This document shows, piece by piece, positions 24,896-34,875 of a stretch of 49,743 nucleotides of DNA. The DNA is from Deltaproteobacteria bacterium (GTDB taxonomy: Bacteria; Desulfobacterota; Desulfuromonadia; Geobacterales; JAJYBI01): assembly GCA_021779095.1 (NCBI GenBank), contig JAJYBI010000027.1:1-49743 (forward strand), read 5' to 3'. A program made the position numbers and the translations under genes. The notes under the pieces were generated by a model, which made no database searches, was not told the DNA's origin, and saw only the letters and a list, made by a program, of their open reading frames with translations. The first letter of the stretch is position 1. Every line of letters starts with the position of its first letter.

Positions 24896-25263
24896 AAAAG
24901 ATACTCATAACAGAAGATTCGGCAACCATGAGATCTTTGCTGGTTTCCACCATAGAATCCCTCGACGATTACGAGATCGTGGAGGCGAGCAGCGGATTTG
25001 AAGCGCTGCGGCTGCTGCCGCGCGAGAAGGTGGATCTCATCATCACCGATATCAACATGCCCGACATCAATGGGCTTGAACTGATCAACTACGTGAGGAA
25101 CAATCCGAACTACAAGGATATTCCGCTCTTCATCGTCTCCACCGAGGGAAGCGAGAAGGACCTCGAAAAGGGGCTGGCGCTCGGGGCGAACGAATACCTC
25201 GTGAAACCGTTCGATCCCGCGAGGCTGCAGCATCTCATCCAGAAATACCTCGGCCGGGACTGA
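24892..25263 (+). CDS. cheY: CheY-like response regulator
   Basis: This 123-residue stand-alone receiver has the acidic pair at E8-D9, phospho-acceptor Asp53 (DINMPDINGL), Thr84 and Lys105 in YLVKPF. It has no output domain. It begins with GTG, overlapping the previous stop, with AGGAGG just upstream, and precedes cheA by 25 bp, so CheA is its likely kinase. Confidence 0.9.
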   Translation: MKKILITEDSATMRSLLVSTIESLDDYEIVEASSGFEALRLLPREKVDLIITDINMPDINGLELINYVRNNPNYKDIPLFIVSTEGSEKDLEKGLALGANEYLVKPFDPARLQHLIQKYLGRD

Positions 25264-25288
25264 CCGGCCGACGGGAACCGGAACGCAC

Positions 25289-27334
25289 ATGACGCAACCA
25301 ATCGGAAAAGCGGTTAAGGAGTTTCTCGCCGAGGCGGAGGAGATCGTCGATCAGCTGAATCTCGATCTGCTGTCCCTGGGGGACTGTGCCGATGTCGGGG
25401 ATTGCAACCCCGACCTGATCAATTCGATCTTCCGAGGTGCCCACTCCCTGAAGGGGCTGGCCGGCATGTTCGGTTTTGCCGAAATTTCCGAGCTGGCCCA
25501 CAATCTCGAAAACCTGCTCGATTCGCTCCGGCTCGGCAAGATTCCGCTCGTCGCCGGTACGCTGAACGTGATGTTCGATTCCATGGAACTCCTGGGTAAC
25601 CTGGTGCGGGGGGCCGGCGAGGGAGGGGGGACGATCGATATCTCCCCTGCGGTACAACGGATCAACGGCTGTCTGAATGCCCGGCCGGCTGCCGCTGCCG
25701 AACTGCAGCTCTCCGATCTGGGGCTGCCCGACAAGGTGCTCAACACCCTGACGGAGTACGAGGAGCACCGTCTTCTCGAAAACTTCCGGAAGGGACGGAA
25801 CATCTATTCCATTCTCGTCTCCTTCAGCATCGCCACATTCGATCAGGACCTCGGCGAACTGACCGACATGTTGAAGCAGGCGGGTGAGGTGATCAGTACC
25901 CTGCCGAGCGCCGGCGGTAATCTGGAAGCGGCAATAGACTTCGAACTGCTGGTCGGGTCCCAGCAGGGGCTCGACGAGATCATCGCCATCGTCAACCGGG
26001 ATACGGCCGTCGTTACCCTCCTCGGTGCGGCGAAGCGTGAGACGGCAGGTGGAAAGCCGGTTGCACCCGCCGCGCCCGTTTCGACCGAACCGGCGGATCA
26101 GACGACATCGACCGCGGTCGCAGCCGACATCTCCCCCACGGCCAAGAGTATCAGCCGTACCGTGCGCGTTGATATCGGCAAGCTGGACGAGTTGATGAAT
26201 ATCGTCGGCGAGCTGGTGCTGTCCCATTCCACCATTTCGAGTATCTCCAGCCGGTTGCGGCTGGACGGTTTTTCGACGCTGGCACTGGAGCTGGGGAAGG
26301 CGGCGAAGAACCTGGAACGTCGCCTCACTGAACTGCAGAAGGGGGTCATGGAGATCCGGATGATCCCCGTCGGGCAGCTCTACGAAAAGATGTCCCGCAT
26401 CGTGCGGAAGGTGTCCCGGGAGCAGGGGAAGAAGGTGGACCTGCGGCTGTTCGGCGCCGATACGGAGCTGGACAAGCTGATCATCGAGGATATATCCGAT
26501 CCCTTGATGCATATCATTCGCAACGCCATCGACCATGCCATCGAGCCCCCCGAAGAGCGCCGGAATGCCGGCAAGGACGAAAAGGGGTGCATCAAGCTCT
26601 CGTCGTATCACAAGGGGAACCACGTCGTCATCGAGATAGAGGACGACGGGCGGGGTATTGACCGGGAGAAGGTCAGACGCAAGGCGCTGGAACGGAAGTT
26701 CATCTCCGAGACGGACAACCTGTCCGACCACGAGCTTTTGGAGCTCATATTCCTGCCCGGATTTTCCACCAGCGACACGGTGAGCGAGATATCCGGACGT
26801 GGCGTCGGCATGGACGTGGTGAAGAACAATCTGACCGCCGTTTCCGGGATCGTGGATGTGGAAAGTACGCCCGGTGTGGGGAGTCGGTTCATCATCACCC
26901 TGCCGATCACCCTGGCCATCATCAAGGCGCTGATCATCCAATCGTGTGCCCGCACCTATGCCCTGCCGATCACGTCGGTTATGGAAAGTCTGATGATCCG
27001 TCAGCACGACATCATGACCGTGGAGAAGCAGGAGGTCATCCAGTTGCGGGAGAGTACCCTTCCGTTGCTGCGCCTCAGTGGTTATTTCGGTCTGCAGCAG
27101 GCGGGAGGAACTCCCGATGAGTTTTACGTCGTCGTCGTCGGGGTGGCGGAGAAGCGGCTCGGCATCATAGTGGACGATCTCCTGGGGCAGCAGGATATCG
27201 TCATCAAGGCTATGGGGGAAACCTTCAAGGGGATCAGGGGGATCTCGGGGGCGGCCGATCTGGGCGACCAGCGGACCATCCTCGTCCTCGATGTCGGCGG
27301 TATCATCAATGAATCGATGAGAGGTTCCGCCTGA
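25289..27334 (+). CDS. cheA: Chemotaxis histidine kinase CheA
   Basis: This 681-residue protein has an Hpt domain with His52 (AHSLKGLAG), a linker, a dimerisation helix pair (IGKLDELMNIVGELVLSHS), an HATPase domain with N-box HIIRNAIDHAIEPPEERR, G1 EDDGRGID and GRGVGMDVV, and a C-terminal CheW-like domain. A compact CheY-binding P2 domain is not obvious between residues 130 and 290; that stretch is weakly conserved and ends in a Pro/Ala/Thr-rich linker. No receptor gene lies in the cluster, so signals must come from receptors encoded elsewhere. CheW-type adaptors lie downstream. Confidence 0.93.
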   Translation: MTQPIGKAVKEFLAEAEEIVDQLNLDLLSLGDCADVGDCNPDLINSIFRGAHSLKGLAGMFGFAEISELAHNLENLLDSLRLGKIPLVAGTLNVMFDSMELLGNLVRGAGEGGGTIDISPAVQRINGCLNARPAAAAELQLSDLGLPDKVLNTLTEYEEHRLLENFRKGRNIYSILVSFSIATFDQDLGELTDMLKQAGEVISTLPSAGGNLEAAIDFELLVGSQQGLDEIIAIVNRDTAVVTLLGAAKRETAGGKPVAPAAPVSTEPADQTTSTAVAADISPTAKSISRTVRVDIGKLDELMNIVGELVLSHSTISSISSRLRLDGFSTLALELGKAAKNLERRLTELQKGVMEIRMIPVGQLYEKMSRIVRKVSREQGKKVDLRLFGADTELDKLIIEDISDPLMHIIRNAIDHAIEPPEERRNAGKDEKGCIKLSSYHKGNHVVIEIEDDGRGIDREKVRRKALERKFISETDNLSDHELLELIFLPGFSTSDTVSEISGRGVGMDVVKNNLTAVSGIVDVESTPGVGSRFIITLPITLAIIKALIIQSCARTYALPITSVMESLMIRQHDIMTVEKQEVIQLRESTLPLLRLSGYFGLQQAGGTPDEFYVVVVGVAEKRLGIIVDDLLGQQDIVIKAMGETFKGIRGISGAADLGDQRTILVLDVGGIINESMRGSA

Positions 27335-27383
27335 TTCAAGGCGGTTAGCGCTGTCTCAGACGGACAGGGTGCAATAACGGTTC

Positions 27384-28184
27384 ATGTACAAGAAATTCTT
27401 CGCATTCAGGGAAAAACCGTTCAACAAGACGCCTGACCCCCGGTTTCTCTATTTGAGCAAGGGGCATCGGGAGGCGCTCGCCCGCCTGCAGTACGTGCTG
27501 GAGGAACGGGAGATCGCGATCCTCACGGGGGATGTGGGATGCGGCAAGACCACGATCTCACGGGCGTTGATGGATAGTGCGGGCAAGCGTTACCACTTCT
27601 GCTTCATCTTCAATCCACGGCTCACGGCCCACGAATTCCTGCGCATGGTTGCGCGCAGCCTGTCCGTGGAAACGCCCTCCCTGCACAAGGACGAGCTCTT
27701 GCATGCCATTACCGAAGCGCTGTACCGTTTCAACAAGGCGGGGCGTTGTCCCGTCATCATTATCGATGAGGCGCAGCTGATCCCGGAGCGCGAGACGTTC
27801 GACGAGATCCGCCTGCTGACGAATTTCCAGCTGGACGATCGGAACCTTCTGAGCGTCATTCTCATGGGGCAGCCCGAACTGCGAACCATCCTGGCGGACC
27901 CGACCTATGAACCGTTGCGGCAGCGGGTTGCGCTAACCTACCATCTTCGTCCGCTGTCGTTGCCGGAAACCCAGGAATACCTGGATTACCGGATCGAGGT
28001 GGCGGGAGGCGCCGCGGGGCTCTTCCTGCCGGACGCAGTACAGCGGGTGTACGAACTGTCCGGCGGCGTGCCGCGGCGTATCAACCTTATCGCCACCAAC
28101 GCCCTGCTCGAGGCATACGGCAGGGACTGTTCATGTGTCAATGCGGCTATCGTCGATGCGATTGCCGGTGAATCGGTGCTTTAG
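27384..28184 (+). CDS. ExeA/GspA-like AAA ATPase
   Basis: This 266-residue ATPase opens MYKKFFAFREKPFNKTPDPRFLYLS, the usual start of ExeA-like proteins. Its Walker A is GDVGCGKTT (49-57) and its Walker B VIIIDEAQ (124-131, Asp128/Glu129), followed by a sensor region LSVILMGQPEL. ExeA proteins help assemble secretion or pilus complexes with a peptidoglycan-binding partner. Here there is no such domain or partner, and the gene sits between cheA and cheW. Its role in the cluster is unknown; localisation of the signalling array is one possibility. Confidence 0.8.
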   Translation: MYKKFFAFREKPFNKTPDPRFLYLSKGHREALARLQYVLEEREIAILTGDVGCGKTTISRALMDSAGKRYHFCFIFNPRLTAHEFLRMVARSLSVETPSLHKDELLHAITEALYRFNKAGRCPVIIIDEAQLIPERETFDEIRLLTNFQLDDRNLLSVILMGQPELRTILADPTYEPLRQRVALTYHLRPLSLPETQEYLDYRIEVAGGAAGLFLPDAVQRVYELSGGVPRRINLIATNALLEAYGRDCSCVNAAIVDAIAGESVL

Positions 28185-28195
28185 CGGAAGATAAC

Positions 28196-28948
28196 ATGGA
28201 TCTAGCAGAAATCAGAAAAAAGGCGCAGCAGGAACAGGATACCGACCGGCGGAGCGGTGCGCAGGATGCCGGACCGCCCCCCCTGAACGACAGCTCCGAA
28301 TCGGTCGATCACATCCTTGAGTGGCCGACCCTCGAAGAGGCGGATTATCCGGTCGTCAAACCTGCTGCGCGTACCGTCACGGTGCCTCCCGCCGTCTCCG
28401 CGGCGTCCGGGGTGAAGCCTGTCGATCCGCTGGCTGTCATCCTTGCGGGGCGCAGGGCAGCAGCGTGCGATCTGGCGGAGCCGGACGAGGCCGGCACGGA
28501 GGTGGAATCGGCCGACGACGACAAGCTGGAACTCCTCTGCTTCCGCATCGCCCGCGAGGAGTACGCGATAAACATCCTCGATATCAAGGAGATCATCAAG
28601 CCCCGCGAGATTACGGAGGTTCCGCGAGTTCCGTCGTTCATTTCGGGGATCATATCGTTGCGGGGGATCATAACCCCCGTCGTCAACATGCATGAGCGGC
28701 TCGGTCTGACGCATCAGGCGGGTACGGGGCGGGAGCGGGTCATCGTCGTCCGCTCAGGTAACGATCTGTTCGGCATCTGTGTCGACGAGGTGAATCAGGT
28801 CGCGCGGATCGACGCCGCCACCCTGGAACCGACGCCGTCCGTCCTTGAGGGGATCAATCGAGAATTCGTCGCGGGGATCGGCAGGGTCGACGGCCGGATG
28901 CTGATTCTGCTCAATCTGGAAAAGCTCTTGGACGTGACCTTGTGCTGA
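28196..28948 (+). CDS. cheW: CheW-like adaptor with long N-terminal extension
   Basis: This 250-residue protein has a CheW domain in residues about 110-248 (LLCFRIAREEYAINILDIKEIIKP, then RGIITPVVNMHERLGL). It couples CheA to receptors. The first 105 residues are acidic, rich in Pro and Ala, and probably disordered, an extension absent from a typical CheW of about 160 residues. GGAAG precedes the ATG. A second, short CheW lies at 29375-29854. Confidence 0.85.
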   Translation: MDLAEIRKKAQQEQDTDRRSGAQDAGPPPLNDSSESVDHILEWPTLEEADYPVVKPAARTVTVPPAVSAASGVKPVDPLAVILAGRRAAACDLAEPDEAGTEVESADDDKLELLCFRIAREEYAINILDIKEIIKPREITEVPRVPSFISGIISLRGIITPVVNMHERLGLTHQAGTGRERVIVVRSGNDLFGICVDEVNQVARIDAATLEPTPSVLEGINREFVAGIGRVDGRMLILLNLEKLLDVTLC

Positions 28949-28965
28949 GCCGATGAAAGGTAGCC

Positions 28966-29346
28966 ATGGATAAGAACCGTATTCTCATTGTCGAAGACGA
29001 AGAAAGCCTCCTGAAGCTGGAAAGTATCCTCCTTTCTTCGAAGGGGTACCAGGTGTATGGTGCCACGAATGGTCGGACCGCTCTGGAAGAGCTGAAGCGC
29101 ATCATGCCCGACCTCGTTCTGCTCGATATCATGCTCCCGGAACTGGATGGCTTCGAGGTCTGCAGGCAGATCAGGGAGGATCCCGCAACGAGCCATATCC
29201 CCGTCGTCATGCTGAGTGCCCGGAAGAACCGTCTGGATGTTGAACGTGGATCGCAGGTCGGGGCCGATGCCTATGTAACGAAGCCGTTCAAGTCGGCAAA
29301 GGTGATGGAGATCATAGAATCGCTTCTTCACCCGGCACAGTCGTGA
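28966..29346 (+). CDS. Single-domain response regulator
   Basis: This 126-residue receiver has E10-D11-E12 acidic residues, Asp54 (LLDIMLPELDG), Ser84 and Lys106 in YVTKPF, and no output domain. The sequence is closer to PleD/PhoB-type receivers than to the two CheY proteins of the operon. AAAGG precedes the ATG. It may be a phosphate sink or a second output of the CheA in the cluster. Confidence 0.88.
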   Translation: MDKNRILIVEDEESLLKLESILLSSKGYQVYGATNGRTALEELKRIMPDLVLLDIMLPELDGFEVCRQIREDPATSHIPVVMLSARKNRLDVERGSQVGADAYVTKPFKSAKVMEIIESLLHPAQS

Positions 29347-29374
29347 ACCGGTCGTTGTGCAGGGAAGAAACCCC

Positions 29375-29854
29375 ATGAATGAAACCCTCCAGGATATACA
29401 GGTAGCGTCGTTCCGGCTGGGGCATGATATCTACGCCGTGGATATCATGCGGATCAAGGAGATCATCCGTCCCCAGAAGCTGGTGTCACTCCCGCGTTTC
29501 CCCTCGTTCGTCGAAGGGATCATCAACCTGCGTGGCAGGATCGTACCGGTCATCGACATCGGTAAGCGGTTCAATCTGCCGCGGTCCTACAACGAACGCA
29601 CCACCTGCCTGCTGATCGTTACCGTCGGCCAGCGTCTGGTGGGACTTGTCGTGGATGAAATGACCGGCGTCATCAGTTTTCCGGCGAAGGATCTGAAACC
29701 GTCTCCCGAGGTTATGGACGGCATCCGAGCCGAGTATCTCGTAGGTGTCTGTCTCGTCGACGATGCGCTCGTCATGCTCCTGAACCCCGATACCCTCCTT
29801 TCCGGTCAGGAAACGGTCGAACTCGGCATGATCGATCGTGAGACCCAGGTATAA
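29375..29854 (+). CDS. cheW: CheW adaptor
   Basis: This 159-residue CheW has the core VASFRLGHDIYAVDIMRIKEIIRP and RGRIVPVIDIGKRFNL. Length is normal for the family. The ATG at 29375 fits family starts; a GTG at 29357 would add six residues. It is the second CheW of the operon, so the array may use two adaptors or connect two receptor groups. Confidence 0.88.
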   Translation: MNETLQDIQVASFRLGHDIYAVDIMRIKEIIRPQKLVSLPRFPSFVEGIINLRGRIVPVIDIGKRFNLPRSYNERTTCLLIVTVGQRLVGLVVDEMTGVISFPAKDLKPSPEVMDGIRAEYLVGVCLVDDALVMLLNPDTLLSGQETVELGMIDRETQV

Positions 29855-29880
29855 CGCGTCACGGAACAAAGGATTTTTCT

Positions 29881-30834
29881 ATGATAATAGGCTGCCCCAG
29901 CTGCAAGGCACGATACCGGCTGAATGATGAGAGGATAGGTGAACAGGGGGTGAAGCTCCGCTGCACCAAGTGCAGGACCCTTTTCCGGGTTGCCAGCAGA
30001 GCAGCCGAGGAAGCTGCCGTTGCCGCTGGTCAGGTGGAGAGGCAGTCGGTGTCCGTCCTGATGGCGCATGAGAGCCCTGCATTCTGCGCCACCGTCGCCA
30101 AGGTCCTCGCAAACGACCCGGTCGCTCTTTCGATATATCATGACGGCAGGGCCGCTTTTGATGCAATCCGCGAGACGCAACCGGATGTGGTTCTGCTCGA
30201 TGTCGCCCTGCCATCGATGTTCGGTTTTGAGATCTGCGAGGAGATTCGCAAGGATGCCGTACTCGCGCAGACTAAGATCATACTTATCGCGTCGATCTAC
30301 GACAAGACGCGCTACAAGCGCAATCCCCAGTCGCTGTACGGTGCCGATGACTACATCGAGAAACATCATATTCCCGACGATCTGGCGACAAAGATCTACC
30401 GTCTGGTGGCTGGGCAGAAGACGTGCGACGGAGTGCAGACGGCAGCTGTCGAGCAGTCCGCAACCGTGGACATGCCGTTCGTCTCCAGACGGGAGCTTGA
30501 CGCCCAGGAGGAAAGCCGACGGGACCTTCAGCTTGTGGAGCAACAGGATATCACCTCGGTGGCGGTCGAAGGCTGCGATGTGGTGACGGAAGAGCACCTG
30601 CTGGCGAGAAAACTCGCCCGCAACATCGCATCCGATATCATGCTGTACAATCAGGCAAAGGTTGAAGAAGGGGTTCGTAACGGCACGTTGTTCCAACTTC
30701 TTTCCGACGACATGGAAGAGGGAAGACGCATTTTTCGCCAGCGCGTATCCCCCGGCATCCAGGACGACGAACCGTATCTGGACGATGCGTTCAAAGAGAT
30801 CGTCCTGAAGGTCGAGAAGGAGCTCGGGATTTGA
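29881..30834 (+). CDS. Zinc-ribbon / degenerate receiver protein
   Basis: This 317-residue protein begins with an MJ0042-type zinc ribbon (CPSC at 5-8, CTKC at 28-31) and continues with a receiver domain (about 55-170). The receiver keeps Asp107 (LLDVALPSMFG) and Lys161, but the acidic pair is reduced to MAHES (Glu64 only), so phosphorylation may be weak or absent. The C-terminal 150 residues are acidic and helical, without a known motif. Such proteins occur in delta-proteobacterial signalling clusters. The next gene starts within its stop codon. Confidence 0.75.
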   Translation: MIIGCPSCKARYRLNDERIGEQGVKLRCTKCRTLFRVASRAAEEAAVAAGQVERQSVSVLMAHESPAFCATVAKVLANDPVALSIYHDGRAAFDAIRETQPDVVLLDVALPSMFGFEICEEIRKDAVLAQTKIILIASIYDKTRYKRNPQSLYGADDYIEKHHIPDDLATKIYRLVAGQKTCDGVQTAAVEQSATVDMPFVSRRELDAQEESRRDLQLVEQQDITSVAVEGCDVVTEEHLLARKLARNIASDIMLYNQAKVEEGVRNGTLFQLLSDDMEEGRRIFRQRVSPGIQDDEPYLDDAFKEIVLKVEKELGI

Positions 30835-32858
30835 ACGGAAGTGAGCAGTCGATAATGACACTCGACCAGATCATGGCAAACCTGTCGGCTTCTGACGAGG
30901 AGATCCGCCGTCAGGCGGTAGTCGCCATGCGGCATTATCCCCTTTCCCGCATGGCCGAATCGATCCGGTCTGCTCTCGGCGATGCGAGCTGGAGGGTGCG
31001 CAAGGAGGCGGTGGATCTCGTCCTGTCCGCTGCTCCCGACGAACGGTTCATTTTCGACCTCGTGGAGATGCTGCGCTCGGAAGAGAATGCCGGACTGCGC
31101 AATTCTGCCGTCGAGGTGCTCGAACGGCTCGGCAGCAGGGCGGTTCCGGTGCTGCACCGTTTCAGCGCCGATCCGGATCACGACGTGCGTAAGTTCATCA
31201 TCGATATCATGGGGAGTATCCGGGATGCATCGTTTGTTCAGGTGCTCGTCGAGGCGCTTCGTGATTCCGACGCCAACGTGAGTTCCGCCGCTGCCGAAAA
31301 TCTCGGCAAGATCGGTGATGACCGTGCGATCGAGCCGCTGCTTCAGTCGCTGGATCGTTGCGACATGATGTTCCGATATACCGTTCTTCAGTCGTTGGGG
31401 AGGATCGGCCGGCAGATACCGCTGGCACCGCTCATCCCGCTCATGGACGATCCGCATTTGAAGAAGGCGATTTTCGTCTGCCTGGGGGCCGTCGGAGACG
31501 TGTCGGCGGCGGCGGCGCTCATCGACGGTATGACACTGAAGACGCGTTCGGCACGCGAGGCTGCGGTGACCGCACTGTACCGACTGTATCGCAGATTGAG
31601 CGCCGGTTCGGAACGGAAGGCTGTGGAGGAGGGGCTGCGTCGGCATCGGGGTGTCGACGCGATGCAGGGGCTGGTGACGCTCCTCGAATCCGACAACCGC
31701 GATGTCCGGGAATCTGCCATCTGGGCCGCGGGACTCATCGGCGATGACCGGTTCATCGTGCCGTTGATGAAAAGCTGCCAGTCCGAAGAGGTCCGTTCCG
31801 CTTGCATCGCCGCGCTGACACGGCTCGGTTCGGACAATATGCAGGGGCTGGTCGCACTGTACCCTGGTGCTTCGGTGGATGACCGTTGTCTCATCGTTCA
31901 TCTCGTCGGGGAGACCGGGTATCGTGACGGTTCGGCTATCGTCACGGCTGCGCTCCGTGACGACTCTTCCGTTCTGAAGCGGATCGCGGCCGTTGCTGCA
32001 GGGAAGATCTGGCTCCACGGGCTGGTTCCGGAGATTGCCTGCCTCCTGGACGAAGAGGATGTCCGTCTCCGTTCCGGAGCGATCGAGTCGCTTGGTCAGT
32101 TGGCGGTATCCGCCCCCCGTGAGGTCCATGAGGTGGCGGTGCGGCTTGCCGGCGGCGATCTTCCCCAGAGAAGAAAAGAGGCCGTATCGCTCCTGCTTGT
32201 GCTTAAGGACATCGACCGTCTTGCACTTCTCGCGAAGGACGAGGATGCGTCGGTCCGCTGCATGGCGGTACAGGCACTGGCCGGCGTCGATGCGCACGAC
32301 ATCACCGGTCATCTCGTGATGGCGCTTGTGGACGAGGATGCCTCGGTGCGTATTGCCGCCGCAGGCGCCCTCGGCGCGAAGGGGGGCGGCGAGGCGGTGC
32401 ATGCCCTCCTGCTGGCGTTGCAGGACGAGGACCCGTGGGTGCAGTGTGCCGCCGTGAAGTCACTGGGAGGGATCGGCGACCGGGTCGCGTTGCCTGCCAT
32501 CACGGAACTGTTGGTCAGTTCCGATGGGCTCGTCGTCATCGAGGCGCTGCATGCACTATCCCGTATCGATGCGGAAAAATCGCGCGGGACGATAGTTGCT
32601 GCACTCGATAACGGAGATGCCGATATCGTCAAGGCAGCCATCGACATCCTGATGGAGGGCGGCGACGATCGCTGGATCGATGCGAGGTGTGACATGCTTC
32701 TGGCACATCCCGACTGGGATGTGCGGTGCCGTTTCATCCGTCTCTTTGCCGACCGGCGCGGTGACGACGCGCTGCCGCTCCTTAAGTTGCGGCTTTCCTG
32801 CGAAACGGACGAGATGGTCCGTGCGCTGCTCAACGATATCCTCGGCAGGGGTCTCTGA
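30831..32858 (+). CDS. HEAT-repeat protein
   Basis: This 675-residue protein is built almost entirely of PBS-lyase HEAT-like repeats (units of about 31 residues with DxxVRxxAxxALG patterns). HEAT arrays form curved solenoids for protein binding. The start is a TTG at 30831 that overlaps the previous TGA, because AAGGAG lies eight bases before it; the ATG at 30855 lacks a close site. The position between the zinc-ribbon protein and cheR suggests a scaffold for the chemosensory proteins, which is inference. Confidence 0.85.
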   Translation: MNGSEQSIMTLDQIMANLSASDEEIRRQAVVAMRHYPLSRMAESIRSALGDASWRVRKEAVDLVLSAAPDERFIFDLVEMLRSEENAGLRNSAVEVLERLGSRAVPVLHRFSADPDHDVRKFIIDIMGSIRDASFVQVLVEALRDSDANVSSAAAENLGKIGDDRAIEPLLQSLDRCDMMFRYTVLQSLGRIGRQIPLAPLIPLMDDPHLKKAIFVCLGAVGDVSAAAALIDGMTLKTRSAREAAVTALYRLYRRLSAGSERKAVEEGLRRHRGVDAMQGLVTLLESDNRDVRESAIWAAGLIGDDRFIVPLMKSCQSEEVRSACIAALTRLGSDNMQGLVALYPGASVDDRCLIVHLVGETGYRDGSAIVTAALRDDSSVLKRIAAVAAGKIWLHGLVPEIACLLDEEDVRLRSGAIESLGQLAVSAPREVHEVAVRLAGGDLPQRRKEAVSLLLVLKDIDRLALLAKDEDASVRCMAVQALAGVDAHDITGHLVMALVDEDASVRIAAAGALGAKGGGEAVHALLLALQDEDPWVQCAAVKSLGGIGDRVALPAITELLVSSDGLVVIEALHALSRIDAEKSRGTIVAALDNGDADIVKAAIDILMEGGDDRWIDARCDMLLAHPDWDVRCRFIRLFADRRGDDALPLLKLRLSCETDEMVRALLNDILGRGL

Positions 32859-33733
32859 TGTTTTCCACCGAGCCTGATGTGCGGATGACGGACGAGGAAT
32901 ACCGGCTCATCAGGGACCTTGTACATGGCCATTGCGGCCTTTTTTTTGATACCGATTCCCGGTATCTGCTCGAGAAACGCCTGGCCGGACGGCTTGCCGC
33001 ACACCAGCTGACGTCGTTTCGCGAATACTACCAGTATCTCAAGTACAACCGGCAGAGGGACCAGGAACTGTCCGATATCATGGATGTCCTGACCACGAAC
33101 GAGACGTACTTTTTCCGTGAGTCGTTCCAGCTGAAGGCGTTTACGGACGAGATCGTGCCGGAGCTCATGGCACAGAAGGAAAAGCTGGGAGACCGTACCC
33201 TGCGCATCTGGAGCGCCGGCTGCTCAACCGGCGAGGAGCCGTATACCATCGCCATGCTGCTCATGGAGATCGGGCTGCCGGCCAACTGGCGGATCGAGGT
33301 CATCGGCACGGATATCAGCCAGCGTGTACTGCACCAGGCGCGCAAGGCCGTGTACGGCCGTTCGTCGTTCAGGGCGACCGATGACTGTTACATCCAGAAG
33401 TTCTTCACACCGCATGAAGGGGGTTACCGGGTCAACGATGAGGTGCGGGAGCTGGTGACCATCAGTCATCTCAACCTGTTTGACAAGAACCGGCTGGCGC
33501 TGCTCGGCCGGATGGATGTCATCTTCTGCCGCAACGTGATCATCTATTTCGACTCCACGGCGAAGAAACGGGTGATCGAATCGTTTCATTCCGCCCTAAG
33601 ACCCTGTGGTTACCTGCTCCTCGGCCACTCCGAATCGCTCATGAACATAACCACTGCCTTCGCCCTCAGGCATCTGAAAAACGATATGGTGTATCAGAAA
33701 CCCGGACAACCTGTGATCGGAGGTGCCGTATGA
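32858..33733 (+). CDS. cheR: Chemotaxis protein methyltransferase CheR
   Basis: This 291-residue CheR methylates glutamates of chemoreceptors using SAM. The N-terminal helical domain (10-80) is followed by the SAM-binding [17 protein letters not shown] block and the [10 protein letters not shown] motif. No C-terminal TPR is present. The ATG overlaps the previous stop by one base. Its presence shows that methylated receptors exist in this genome although none is encoded here. Confidence 0.93.
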   Translation: MFSTEPDVRMTDEEYRLIRDLVHGHCGLFFDTDSRYLLEKRLAGRLAAHQLTSFREYYQYLKYNRQRDQELSDIMDVLTTNETYFFRESFQLKAFTDEIVPELMAQKEKLGDRTLRIWSAGCSTGEEPYTIAMLLMEIGLPANWRIEVIGTDISQRVLHQARKAVYGRSSFRATDDCYIQKFFTPHEGGYRVNDEVRELVTISHLNLFDKNRLALLGRMDVIFCRNVIIYFDSTAKKRVIESFHSALRPCGYLLLGHSESLMNITTAFALRHLKNDMVYQKPGQPVIGGAV

Positions 33734-34809
33734 AAACGATCCGGGTTGTGGTGGTGGATGATTCCGCATACAACCGCCGGACCATCACGCGGATGCTGGA
33801 AAGCGTCCCGGAAATCAAGGTGGTCGGTTATGCGGGCGACGGGGAAGAGGGGATCAGGAAGGTACTCGATCTCCGCCCCGACCTGGTGACACTGGATCTG
33901 GAAATGCCGCGCATGGACGGGTTCACGTTCCTGCGCATCATCATGAACAGCTGTCCCACGCCGGTCATTGTCATCAGTTCCCGCAGTGATGACGAACGTG
34001 TCTTCAAGGCGCTCGAGTTCGGTGCCGTGGATTTTATCGCGAAGCCGACGAGGACCATTTCCGAGGACCTGCTCAACATCCACGATGACCTGATCGCCAA
34101 GGTCCGTACGACCTTTTCCCTGAATCTCAGCAGCATCACCACGCGCTCCGCCGTCACGCCGGCCTCCGTCGCCGTTCCCGACCTGAAGGGGAGACCCGCG
34201 ACACATGCCGATAACCTCTCCTCCGTAGACGTGGTTGCCATCGGTGCATCGACGGGTGGGCCGCCCGCTCTCCAGGGGATACTCAATTCGCTGCGGGGGA
34301 GCGTGCCGTTTTCGGTCGTCATTTCGCAGCATATGCCCGCCGGATTCACCCGCACCTTTGCCGAGCGGCTCAATCGTCTCTCCTCGCTGGAGGTGTCGGA
34401 GGCGCAGGATGGTGACATTCTTCGTCCCGGCATGGCGCTCGTGGCCCCCGGAGGATATAACATGGTCTTCCGGCGGCAGGAGGGGGCGGTCGTGACCCGC
34501 ATCGTCAAGCCGGCGCCCGAGGACCGCTACGTACCGTCGGTGGATGCCATGTTTTCATCGTGTGCCGAGCTGTTCGGCAGACGGCTCTTGGGTGTCGTCC
34601 TCACCGGCATGGGGAATGACGGGCGCAAGGGGGTAGTGGCCATCAAGAACGCCGGCGGACAGATCATCGTCGAGTCGGAACAGACGGCCGTTGTGTACGG
34701 CATGCCCCGTGAGGCGGTTGCGACAGGCATGGTGGACCGGGTCGTTCCACTGGGCGGGATGGGACGCGAGATCCTGCTGCGCAGCGGAATTTTTCCTGAG
34801 GCGCAATGA
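33730..34809 (+). CDS. cheB: Chemotaxis methylesterase CheB
   Basis: This 359-residue protein has a receiver (Asp56 in [11 protein letters not shown]) and a C-terminal methylesterase domain with the triad Ser174 (GASTGGPP), His201 (SQHMPAGF) and Asp297 (LTGMGNDG). It removes receptor methyl groups when phosphorylated by CheA. The start overlaps the cheR stop (ATGA), and the two enzymes work as opposing pair. Confidence 0.95.
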   Translation: MKTIRVVVVDDSAYNRRTITRMLESVPEIKVVGYAGDGEEGIRKVLDLRPDLVTLDLEMPRMDGFTFLRIIMNSCPTPVIVISSRSDDERVFKALEFGAVDFIAKPTRTISEDLLNIHDDLIAKVRTTFSLNLSSITTRSAVTPASVAVPDLKGRPATHADNLSSVDVVAIGASTGGPPALQGILNSLRGSVPFSVVISQHMPAGFTRTFAERLNRLSSLEVSEAQDGDILRPGMALVAPGGYNMVFRRQEGAVVTRIVKPAPEDRYVPSVDAMFSSCAELFGRRLLGVVLTGMGNDGRKGVVAIKNAGGQIIVESEQTAVVYGMPREAVATGMVDRVVPLGGMGREILLRSGIFPEAQ

Positions 34810-34875
34810 TTTTTTGCAGAAATCGGCAAATTCGGATATGGTATCCGCGATAACATCCAGAGTCAGGAGTCTCCC

